Source: Armigeres subalbatus (Eukaryota > Arthropoda > Insecta > Diptera > Culicidae). From it: a stretch of 64,000 bases of DNA. Below are positions 9,894 through 19,526 of this stretch, in pieces. A program made the position numbers and the translations under genes. The stretch spans positions 415,722,283 to 415,786,282 of the forward strand of contig NC_085140.1 of the NCBI RefSeq assembly GCF_024139115.2. Direction: 5' to 3'. Every line of letters begins with the position of its first letter. The stretch's first letter is position 1. The notes below the pieces were generated by a model. That model was not told the origin of the DNA. It ran no database searches and worked only from the letters and a program-made list of their open reading frames with translations.

Positions 9894-12155
9894 TCGCCGT
9901 CGCTCGCTTTCTAAAGCTTTCATAAATTTATGAAAATTAAATGTTGAATTTTAAGTTTAGAATGATCGAATATTCAAATTTCGCTTGTTTTTTCGAAGCT
10001 GTATGAACTTCAGGTTTGATGATTGATGATTACAAATTACATTACATAATTACAAAGGTTGGACGACAACTGATATAAAGAAGGCACATTATTGACTATA
10101 GAACTAGAACAGTAATTCTTCTCTTTTTTAAATGATGGTTTCTTATGATATATATGAACTGGTATATTTGCAGAAGCATTGAAATTGAAAAAAAAAACTG
10201 TCTAAAAGTCTCATGGGAAAAGTCTCAGATAAATACTTAGGAATATGATTGGATATGGAATTTAAAAGCAATTCACGTCGAATTAGTGATAAATAGTTAA
10301 TATATAGGTACAAGAAAGTAATTTAAATTATCATGATGCTGTGACAACAATGAATCATTAAATCTTTGAAGATTTTGTACTATTGCGAAAAATAGATTTG
10401 ATCCCTGATCTAGTAATTTCTTTCCCGAATTGTAATGTTCAATTGTTGGAAAATAACTTTGACACAGTACTGAAGCCTTATTGTGTATCAATGTTCTCAA
10501 TATTATGCAATATAAGAGTATTGCGAATTACAATATTAGCAACGATAAGTGACATGAAAGTAAGGAATAAACTACAAATAAGTCAGAGTAATACAAACGG
10601 ACTTACATTACTGGGCCGGACCGGTCCGACATCCGGATGCCTATCTTTATAATGCAGTATGGAACAATGTACAGCAAACTCAGTATCACACCGAATGGTT
10701 TATTCATATTATGGGCTCTTTTCATTATTACGGTTTCACCCCATTTCCCCTACAAGAGTATAGATGAGTCAGCAACACTTAGATTGTATGTTGCATCCCA
10801 AATAATCCTTCCCACCTAAGTGAGCCGGCTTCGACACAGCATCCTGGACCAGCAGCAGCGGTGGCTGCCCGGATTGTGTGAACTGAGTGAACTCTTCTTT
10901 TTTTCACGATGAATAATTAATTACACTCCCCCGATTCAGCGAAATGGAACTGAATCCGAACAACGCAACCTCGCCGGCATACGGGGAGGAAACGAAGCAA
11001 CGGAAGTACCGGAACGACAGCAATCACGTGTGAGGAAGGGTTGCGAACCTTTCCACTGTCTGATGGAAGTCTTTAGTTCGCTTTGTGGGTGGATTACATG
11101 ACTCTGGGAAAGCAGTGATGCTCATTGGGAATAAACCCAGTGTTTTGCAAGACAAAAATATTAGCCTTGTTGATGTCACCAAATTTCTAGCATACAAGTG
11201 GATTTGTGATTTTGTCCAACAATCATTTACTCCTGTCCCTTTGTGCGGCAGTGTGTTTAAATGGTACCTGGAACGGTCGAAAGCTGCTTCCAGCAGCAGC
11301 TATAATGTATTTAACGGCTTCCCATGTCACTCGCATGCCGGATGGTGATGCGGTTGAAATGGGATTCCGCCTTCGTTCCAAATGAAAGGATACACTTTAT
11401 GCAACGAATAAATTTGCGATGGGATACGTGACGACGGGATTAAGCTTGGGAAATAGTAGATCTGCAAGATTTGCAACTGATAGGCTACGAAAAAGGTAAC
11501 ATTTTAATCAAATTCTCCTTTCCCTCAACAGAACAGCGGTAACAGCAAAGGCACTATTCATGTAACACACGAGCTGAAACCATATTCCACTTCTCATTAT
11601 TTCGCACACAAATTAATTCTTAACGTCATAATCACTTTTGTAACCCAATTTGCAATTTTCTAGACGTAGCATCATCCTTCATAGGCAAAACAGGTGGCAA
11701 GATGGCACAGCTCTTATAACGAAAAGCTTTCGTGCATCTTCACAGTACATTCGCTGGCAAGCCCATGCGACGTGCAATCAGCAGCTCTGCAAGCGCAAAC
11801 AACCTACCGAGCTTGTCACAAAATCAAACAAACAATTGAATGGCAGTGCCAAATCCGTAGTGCAAAATTATTGCTGCTACAGTGACAACGACACACCGAA
11901 TCAGAATCAGACTAACCAAGCAAAGCACCCATCAGCTCCTTATGCCACCACCACCACCACCGCCGTAGATGCGACGCCAGCCATACCAAAAAAGCTCAAG
12001 CTTGTAAATTGCAATCCGTTTTTCCGAAGCTAATCGTAGATTATGTTCCCCCTGTTTGTAGTCCGATGTAAACGTAGCGGTGTGTGGTTGTTTGTAAGTG
12101 TGACTGTGCGTATAAAAGTAGGATCTTGATGTTTGGTGGAATCCTGTGTCATAAG
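9894..12155. other. Intergenic, no supported gene
   Basis: AT-rich to about 10600, then more balanced. A 127-codon open frame at 11650-12033 (plus) is rich in Gln, Asn and Thr, with a run of Thr codons (11947-11964). It has no domain, splice context or homology I can recognise, and its frame overlaps a simple CAC/ACC repeat, so I do not call it. The same applies to 11085-11348. Confidence 0.6.
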
Positions 12156-12166
12156 TACCCGTACTG

Positions 12167-12468
12167 GGGCCCTCCTTAGCCGTGCGGTAAGACGCGCGGC
12201 TACAAAGCAAGACCATGCTGAGGGTGGCTGGGTTCGATTCCCGGTGCCGGTCTAGACAATTTTCGGATTGGAAATTGTCTCGACTTCCCTGGGCATAAAA
12301 GTATCATCGTGTTAGCCTCATGATATACGAATGCAAAATGGTAACTTGGCTAAGAAACCTCGCAGTTAATAACTGTGGAAGTGCTTAATGAACACTAAGC
12401 TGCGAGGCGGCTCTGTCCCAGTGTGGGGATGTAATGCCAATAAGAAGAAGAAGAAGAAGAAGAAGAAG
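12167..12468 (+). mobile_element. Complete tRNA-derived SINE (Feilai-like)
   Basis: A 302-bp element with the tRNA-like head CCTTAGCCGTGCGGTAAGAC (A box), a B box GGGTTCGATTCCCGG, a body conserved with the copy at 39626-39925, and an (AAG)n tail. It is flanked by the 11-bp duplication TACCCGTACTG (12156-12166 and 12469-12479), so insertion is fairly recent. Transcription would be by RNA polymerase III from the internal promoter. The name Feilai is from memory of Aedes SINEs and is tentative. Confidence 0.85.
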
Positions 12469-12479
12469 TACCCGTACTG

Positions 12480-13090
12480 TTAAATGTTTGCCCAACTCTA
12501 CGTAGAAAATCGTTAGTAGTGTCCCAAGTAGAGTAATTCTATTACAATAAGTATACAGATTACGCAAGCACAAAATGAATCCGAACGTCGAAGAATTTGT
12601 AGAAATGCTTCTACAATGGAATGGTAAATGAGTGATTATTCTTACAAAGTTTTTGGTACACCCCATATTTATATCTAGGGACTTCAATGTCTCATCGGCC
12701 TGCTAGATGACAAACAGTAAATAATGGGATAGTATTTTCATAATTTCATTTAATTCTATTGACTTCAAAGCTAATAAGTACGAATTTCTAGACTGTAAAG
12801 ACATCATCTATTTGTAAAGGGAAAATTATAAAAAGCGATTTATGATAACTGAAATGAGTGTGATTGGGCTGCGACATTTAGTCTCGTGTGCAGTATGGAA
12901 TTCATTAGCAACTTCCACAGTAATTTACGAGCTTTCTGAACAAAATTATTTAGGTATTGGACTATTATTATACCAAAGCAAGTAATTTTTTATTTCAACA
13001 TATGCCATCTGTTCCTTCCATTTTATCCATCCATTCGAATGAGTGAAATTAATTTCTGTAAAAAAATCCAGATAAAAATTAGACAAAAAA
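12480..13090. other. Intergenic, no supported gene
   Basis: AT-rich sequence with no open frame, repeat or RNA gene that I can support. Confidence 0.6.
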
Positions 13091-13096
13091 TCCATT

Positions 13097-13141
13097 TCAT
13101 CCGCGAAACAAACTGACTGGATCTGTTTAAAATCGTACCTC
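13097..13141 (-). mobile_element. Short inverted piece of an RTE LINE (FADD region)
   Basis: Minus strand matches the palm segment of the RTE copy at about 35010-35055 (FNRSSQFICFADDM region). It lies immediately upstream of the plus-strand RTE fragment, so a local inversion or head-to-head rearrangement is implied. Confidence 0.6.
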
Positions 13142-13149
13142 GTACCTCA

Positions 13150-14330
13150 ACTTTATCGGGAGCACACGTGTACTCGCCGTTGTGCTCAAGGACCGTGGAT
13201 TCGACATCGTTGCAGGAGGTTTGCTGGAAGAGATCAATGGTGCGAAGGTTTAGAGGTAATCATATCATTATGCATAGTGATGATGGGCGATATGCAAAGG
13301 CGTGTAATCGGGTGGTGTCCGATCAGTGAGAGAATGTGCAGGATGGGGATCAAATGCCGGTTCTTCCACTTTAACGTTCAGAACCTACACTCGTGAAGCA
13401 CTGATGGTGATAAGAACGCATTCTACGCGCAACTGCACAAGCAACGATGTCAAAATCATCATAGGAGATTTAAACACTCAGGTTGTACAGGAGGAAGAGT
13501 TCAGACCGACTGTTTGTAGGTTCAGCGCCCGGCGACTGACGAACGAAAAAAGCCTACGACTAATTGATTTCGTCGCCTTGCAAGGCGATGAAGAATATGG
13601 CCATTCACAGCACCTACTTCCAACACCGCCTTCCGTATCGTTACATCTGAAGATAACCACAGAATAAAAAATCGATCACGATGATGTGGCCGCAGCATAC
13701 GCGCAGCATTTCGAGACAGCGTTGTCGGAAGAGGCTGAGCTCGATGGGGCCCCTTCTTGAGGACTGCTCGAATACAGTTGAAGCAGCCATTAACGACGCA
13801 GCAGAGAGCAACGTCGGGCATGTGGGACGAAATCGACGGAACGTTTGATTCGACGAAGAGTGCGGACAGATTCTGAAAGAGAAGGACGCAGCGCGAGAGG
13901 TCATGCTGCAACAAGGTATCCGGCAGAACGTGGAACACTACAGACGGAAACGGAGACAGCAGACTCGCCTTTTTCAGGAGAAGAAACGCCGCCTGGATGA
14001 AGCAGAGTACGAGGAGATGTAACAGCTGTGCCGTTCTCAAGATACACGCAATGAACGTGTGATGATCGAAAGGTGGAAGCAGCACTACGAGGAACACCTA
14101 AATGGCGCTGGGAGTACACGCAGTGGAAGTCAAGGCAGGGGAAGTGATGACTACGTCAGTTCAGTCAACCAGCCCTCACCTTGATGAAAGACAAGGATGC
14201 CATCCAACAACTAAAGATCAATAAAGCAGCTGGTAAGAACAGTATCGGAGCTGAGCTGACCGCTTGCCTGCACAAACTGATAGTCAGAATCTGAATTTGA
14301 ACAGCTACCGGAGGAGTGGAAGGAAGGGGT
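13150..14330 (+). mobile_element. RTE-clade LINE fragment: endonuclease and linker (5' part)
   Basis: Degenerate plus-strand open reading. Around 13452-13560 it reads an endonuclease motif IIIGDLNTQV followed by EEEFRPT and LIDFVALQG, characteristic of RTE-type apurinic endonuclease domains. From 13690 to 14290 are linker sequences with WKQHYEEHLNGAG (14068-14110) and the start of the reverse transcriptase. Multiple frameshifts. It is interrupted by the MITE at 14331-15025 within the segment corresponding to EWKEGVICPIYKK. Confidence 0.8.
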
Positions 14331-15025
14331 CTAGACTGGCCCAGGAAACAAAAAGTTGTCTAATTCCACGGGGCACCCCCCAGAATTGTGTCTTTGGGTG
14401 AGAAAATCAATCTCTGAAAATTTCAGCTCAATCGCTTGTTGCATAAGCTGGCGCATTTGATTTGAAGTTTGTATGGGGATTTCAGCCAAAATGTATAGGA
14501 AAATACACCTCCGTCACTCATTCGATCTGGAAATTGGTTCTGATTGCTCGATTGACCTCAGAATTGCAAAAACGGTAGTTGGTATGCTACAGAACAATTT
14601 CACAGAACATCGTATGATGATTAAATCAACTTTTATATAGGTTTCGGCTGATGCGATTCGATAAAAAAACCCAAAAATACACAAATCAGCTCCTAATAAA
14701 TCAGCCGAAAATGATATAAAAGTTCATTTAATCATCATGCAATGTACTGTGAAATTGTTCTGTAGCATACCAACTACCGTTTTTGCAATTCTGAGGTCAA
14801 TCGAGCAATCAGAACCAATTTCCGCATCGAATGAGTGACGGAGGTGTATTTTCCTATACATTTTGGCTGAAATCCCCATACAAACTTCAAATCAAATGCG
14901 CCAGCTTAAGCGATTAAGCTGAAATTTTCAGAGATTGTTTTTCTCACCCAAAGACACAATCCTGGGGGGTGCCCCGTGGAATTAGACAACATTTTTTCTC
15001 CCCAAAGTAATCTGGGCCAGTCTAG
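14331..15025. mobile_element. Long-palindrome MITE, 695 bp, inside the RTE LINE
   Basis: The two halves (14331-about 14660 and about 14700-15025) are reverse complements along almost their full length; ends are CTAGACTGGCCCAG and CTGGGCCAGTCTAG. GGGT flanks it on both sides (14327-14330 and 15026-15029), and removing it restores the LINE reading GGGGTCATATG. A 4-bp duplication and nearly full-length inverted arms define a foldback MITE; superfamily unassigned. RNA from either strand could form a hairpin of about 330 bp. Confidence 0.88.
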
Positions 15026-15029
15026 GGGT

Positions 15030-15372
15030 CATATGTCCCATCTACAAGAAAGTGATAGAGTTGGAGTGTGAGAACCATCGAGCGATCATCATCTGTAATG
15101 CCGCCTACAAAGTGATCCCAGATCATCTTTCGTCGTCTGTCATCAATAGTGAATGAGTTCGTGGGAAGTTATCAAGCCGGCTATGTTGACGGCCGCTCGA
15201 CAACGGACCAGATCTTCACTGTACGCAAATTCCCCAAAAATTCCGTGAATACCAGGTTCCAACGCACCATCTGTTTATCAATTTCAAGGTGACATGCGAC
15301 AATATAGACCGCGTAGAGTATCGATGAAGACCTACCGGTTGTCGGTTTCCAGCTGCAAAGAAGTATGCAGAT
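15030..15372 (+). mobile_element. RTE-clade LINE fragment: reverse-transcriptase fingers
   Basis: Continuation of 13150-14330. Reads pieces equivalent to ICPIYKK, ENHRAI, NEFVGSYQAGYVDGRSTTDQIF (about 15148-15215) and a FKAAYD-like region near 15290. Truncated before the palm, where the next LINE begins. Confidence 0.75.
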
Positions 15373-15374
15373 CA

Positions 15375-17410
15375 GCATAATAAATGTTTACATCCCTTGC
15401 GGCGTCTTTCCCGCCGTAAGAAGAAAGGTTAACAATTTTATCCAAAACGTTACTCCTCCCTGCTCCTCCTTGGGGATTTGAACGCCCATAATCCTATGTG
15501 GGGAAGGTACAAGGCCGATTCTCGAGATACTGCTTTAGTCGAAGCGTCCCAGGGGGTAAACTCGTCACTCTCAATGACGGGTCCTCCAGCTTTTTCAATG
15601 GGCACTCTGCCACATCCGTTGATGTCACAGCGGTAAGTAGATCCGCGCTTCTCCTGGAAAGCCGGTACCGATCTGTACGATAGTAATGGTTGACCCTGTG
15701 CAGATTTCCACCAGCGCTCCTCGTCCTATTGACATCAAGAGACGCTATTGGAAATATTTGAAACGAATTGAAAAGTGTACGAGCGCACCATGTCAATCGC
15801 TTGCGCGGACCAACCTCCCCGGTCTTAACCGATTTCACTGACACGATTATCGCTGCCGCTCAGTCATCAGGGTTGGGGTATCCCATGCTTAAACGGCGGA
15901 TTAGTGGAGGAAAAGTTTCGTTCTGCCTCTCCCAAAGAGCAGCGTGATAAGCCGAGATGCATCCAAGTTTAGACCAATCTTCATCATCTTCATCACTTAA
16001 GATTACCAAGGCTTTTAGCAGGACCTGGACATCCTTGGTCCTTAGCAAACTCCAAGAGTGAGGTATCACAGGCAACAAGCTTGCAGCATCAGATGAGTTC
16101 CCCGATAAAACCAGCGTTCCCCAAGGGTCGGTTATGGCGGTAACGCTCTTACTCATCGCTATGGCATATTCATATATACCGACGACATTCTCTTGATCGT
16201 TGTCGGCAGGACAGCTGGAACGACCAAGATCAAAACTCATTTATCGCTAGGCTTCATCCCGTCGGTTTTGTAACGAACGCCAGTAAGTGTGCCCAGAAGA
16301 ACATCTGCAGTGGCCGGCACCAGTTAGCAGGGCCTACCATAAAACCAACGGCACGCAAGCCGTTCCCAACCGGAAAATTGTCCGGGTGCTTGGAGTCCGG
16401 GCGGTGAAAGTAGCTTGCAAGTCCCGCATCAGTCTTATGAAAACCATTGCAAAAAAAAACACCGTACCAACAATAGGACCACTAGACTAAATATTGGACA
16501 AGTTATTATTCTGTCCACCCTGCTGAAGTTGCATTCGTTGATGCCTGCATTCTTTCCTTCCGACATCTTGTTTTGATGGGTATCTGCCGCAAAGTCGCTA
16601 CTTTTGCGGCTTTTTGCGGCCACTTCAGGAGAATTCATGATCCCTCTCCCCGACGAGGCTGACCGGATCCTAAGAAATATTGCCGGCACCGGTCTCCTCT
16701 CAATGGGGCGGGTCCACTGCCACGGAGCGACCCGAGCAACATACTTGTGGTATAGAGGTTTCTGTTATCAAATCTGTTATCAAAATCGGTCCGAATTGTG
16801 CTGCTAGGGGAGAAGCTGGTTAATGCTTCCTGCCTGGATCAACCACACCATTGCCATCCTGCTCAGAAGTGGAGAAAACACTGACGAATTAAAAAGATCT
16901 GTTCTAGAACTGTTAGGAACACGGCTCCAGATCCGGTACATCGACAGATTTGTCTTCGGTCGCGGGGTCGGTTTTGGAGTCTTCGGACCCGGTCTACATA
17001 GATCAAAGAGATAAGCCAGTCAGTGCCACATCTTCAACCATTTTTGTCGCCACTATGCTGCCGTTATACTCATAACTGTCCCATGTACATAGGAAATCCC
17101 AGCAAACATGGGACAAATATGCATATGACGGCAGTATGGTCCTGGCTAACAAGCCGATTGCGATTTTCACGGATTCAGCCAGTGTCGTCGCCGCCCTCCA
17201 GAGTAACACTTCCAAGCAACCATGGATCTAAGAAATTCTCGCTGGCATGGCGCCAAATATCTGCTTCGTCTGAATCCCTGGCCATTTTATCATCAGGGGT
17301 AATGTAGATAACGATACTCTTGCAAGCGTTGGACATGGAGGATTTCCCTACACTCGCTCCATCTGAGCTGACCTTAAAAAGTGGATGAGAAGTGTCATCG
17401 GTCAGAATGG
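15375..17410 (+). mobile_element. RNase H-bearing (I/Loa/R1-type) LINE fragment: endonuclease, RT, RNase H
   Basis: Plus strand in shifting frames. Endonuclease end at 15382-15640 (NVYIPCGVF, then LNAHNPMWG, then LVTLNDGSSSFFNGHSATSV). Reverse transcriptase with VPQGSVMAVTLLLIAM at about 16114-16160 and a catalytic YTDDILLIVV box at about 16174-16203 (YTDD in place of the usual YADD). Thumb-like RKIVRVLGV at about 16370. RNase H with IFTDSASVVAALQSNTSKQP at about 17165 and IPGHFIIRGN at about 17275. Frameshifts and stops throughout mean it is a dead copy. RNase H excludes the Jockey clade. The long minus-strand open frame at 15860-16240 is the antisense of the RT. Confidence 0.75.
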
Positions 17411-17676
17411 AGCAATAACAACTCACTACTAAGAAAAATATTTAGCTCTTTTTAGTAGAAAGTTTTCACTGTCTTCGTATTACTTTTACATTTACGTATT
17501 TCGACCTCAACTGTAAGGCCGTCTTCAGTGTCTCGTACTTGAAGTCGAGTCAAGTACGAGACACTGAAGACGGCCTTACAGTTGAGGTCAAAATACGTAT
17601 ATGTAAAAGTAATACGAAGTGGTGGAATTAAATTGTACTAAACTCGTCTTATGACAGTGAACTCACTATCATTAAG
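17411..17676. mobile_element. Hairpin MITE with a 70-nt stem
   Basis: Arms 17473-17542 and 17550-17619 are near-perfect reverse complements with a 7-nt loop; the core reads CGACCTCAACTGTAAGGCCG and CAGTGTCTCGTACTTGA. The right terminal part (GTGGAATTAAATTGTACTAA...CTTATGACAG) recurs inverted in the related copy at 58190-58440, so this is a family. The left outer arm is shortened. It lies inside the RNase H LINE, whose C-terminal part resumes after 18115. Confidence 0.8.
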
Positions 17677-18055
17677 ATTATGCCGTGATATTCCGCGGTA
17701 TAATAAAAAAAATATTTATTTCACTTTAATTATTAACTATTACACTTTTACTTAAACTTCGGTGGATTACAATTAATTACATATGATATATCTCTGCAAC
17801 TAGCACTGAATCGAGACTGAGCTTGCATTCCTATCGCTAACCCTTTTATAAACTATTACCTGCTAAGTAGACAAAAATCAATACCGTCGATGATGATCGG
17901 CCACGTTGTCCTCTTCAGGTGTTGAACCCTCGAGCTCCTGCTGTCTCAGCGTATCCGTGGTGTTCCAATTGACGTGTCGAATGTCCGTTACCATGTGGGT
18001 TGTGGGTTCGGTACTGTTGCTACGGGTGTAGCGGGTTCGATATTCCATAACTTGA
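17677..18055 (-). promoter_or_regulatory. LTR-like segment: TATA box, initiator and poly(A) signal
   Basis: On the minus strand it has TATAAAAG at 17843-17850, an arthropod-type initiator TCAGTC at 17815-17820 about 30 nt downstream, and AATAAA at 17715-17720 about 100 nt further on. This is the order expected for the U3-R boundary and R region of an LTR. Upstream, a minus-strand open frame ends at 17878 (…EEDNVADHHRRY). The segment is flanked by 70-bp near-identical direct repeats (17607-17676 and 18056-18125) made of MITE terminus, too long for an LTR target duplication. A solo LTR captured between MITE ends is a possibility, not shown. Confidence 0.4.
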
Positions 18056-18125
18056 AAGTAATACGAAGTGGTGGAATTAAATTGTACTAGACTCGTCTTA
18101 TGACAGTGAACTCTCAATCGTTAAG
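18056..18125. repeat. Second copy of the MITE terminus (70-bp direct repeat)
   Basis: Matches 17607-17676 with about five mismatches. Together they bracket the LTR-like segment. Confidence 0.8.
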
Positions 18126-18300
18126 AAAGATCAAACGCACTACCGGTGCCTGGAGTGAACTGGCTTCGCAGAAAGAGCAGACTATCTTCTCGAGATTATG
18201 CACCGGTCTATTATACAAAAGTCTCTTACAATTTTGGTGGGGCCCTTTCCGGTTTCAATGTGATCTGTGCGAAGGTAATCCTAGGTAATTCTATGAGATC
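18116..18300 (+). mobile_element. C-terminal part of the RNase H LINE
   Basis: After the MITE complex the plus strand reads KIKRTTGAW, then a segment equivalent to QTIFSRLCTG and PFRFQCDLCEGN. This has the layout of the C-terminal Cys/His tail that follows RNase H in I-type LINE ORF2 (…LSRLRTGH… CDxCG…). Confidence 0.6.
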
Positions 18301-19234
18301 CCTGGCAGTATTCGGAACGCTCTGGTCGACGACGAAGCCCAAGTGGCAGCTCATTCTGCATTTTGAAGAATGCTGGGCAGACCAAACAACCAACGCCACC
18401 CCCGAACGGTGTCAATCTTCGGATTTAATCCCCTCAGTGAACCGCTCTTAAATCAGCTGAGGGAGCCTCAGACTCTTTTATTTTCAACCATTTTCACACG
18501 TCACTCTACCATGTTGTTGCGAAACCGCTGGTTGTGCAGCAGAGCTCAACATGACAGCTCATGCGCAACAGTGTTAGTAGCGAATAGAGAGAGAAAATGT
18601 GGTAGTATGGAAGGCAGTATACAGAAGGTAAGACGAAAAGTGAAAACAGAAACATAATTCGCGATTGCAGTTCAGAATTAAAGTTAAGAGAAAGTATAGT
18701 TCCGAAGATTCTTATCTAAATTCCAGTCAATAATTAGCCGAAAAGTGTAGTGATCGTTTGCTTCCTAAAACCAGTGAGTATTTAAAACCTAAAAAGAAAT
18801 TGATGATTAATTGACTACAAAAATAAACAATACTTACCTGTATCTACGGCGATACCCTAAACTCCCCTGTGGTTGAACTTGGACAATTTATCAAACGCTG
18901 ATATTTGTATAGCCGTAAGTACATCTAAAACATGTGAAACTATGAAAGTACATTGAAGATTATGTTTCGATACACAGCAACGGCCGACCCAGACAATTAC
19001 TAGTCGCAAAAGGTGGCATGAATAACTTCGTATTAAATAACATTTTACATCACTATCGTAGCTGTACGGTACAAGTGTAATTTTCATCGCAAAAAACGTC
19101 ATTTTTCGATCTTAATATGATAATCATTGAGAAGTCATATAATCATCCGAACAAACTCGTATTTTGTATGACTTAACTCGTAAAAGTTCCACAAAGTGAC
19201 GATTAAGTATAAACTCGCACATCTAAAAAAAACT
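18301..19234. other. Intergenic, no supported gene
   Basis: No homology recognised. Short open frames only. A donor-like AAGGTAAG occurs at about 18624, without a convincing exon around it. Confidence 0.55.
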
Positions 19235-19240
19235 TTTATT
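19235..19240 (-). promoter_or_regulatory. Candidate poly(A) signal AATAAA on the minus strand
   Basis: On the minus strand it lies 38 nt beyond the left target duplication of LINE copy B. Before the LINE inserted it would have been roughly 80 nt downstream of the stop codon of the gene at 23688-24471, a normal distance for a 3' end. The link is inference from position. Confidence 0.4.
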
Positions 19241-19278
19241 TGTAAGAGCAAAATAATTTAAAAAATGCGTGAATATTT

Positions 19279-19293
19279 GAATAGGAAGCGACT
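19279..19293 (+). repeat. 15-bp target-site duplication, left
   Basis: GAATAGGAAGCGACT, identical to 23634-23648. It directly precedes the T run that is the LINE poly(A) tail on the plus strand. Confidence 0.9.
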
Positions 19294-19526
19294 TTTTTTT
19301 TTTTTTAGCTAATTTTATTTGCTAATTATCTAATACATGCATTCATCTCTTAGACTAGGTGTTCCGTGTTTTCTTAACACTATCATCCTTATTTGTTATG
19401 TTATATTTTTAGTTATCATTAATACATTTCAATTGCCTCTGGCAGTTAAAATTTTTCCTCTGGTGGAATTGAACCATGTAGGAATTACAATGTTTTCAAC
19501 TTAAACTAATCTTAACCTATTTCATA

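Noticed and set aside
11650..12033. 127-codon Gln/Thr-rich plus-strand frame
   Set aside because: Low-complexity CAC/ACC content, no homology recognised, no exon signals.
13522..14097. 191-codon minus-strand frame
   Set aside because: Antisense of the RTE linker region, which reads sensibly on the plus strand (WKQHYEEHLNGAG).
15860..16240. 126-codon minus-strand frame
   Set aside because: Antisense of the LINE reverse transcriptase, whose VPQGS and YTDD motifs are on the plus strand.
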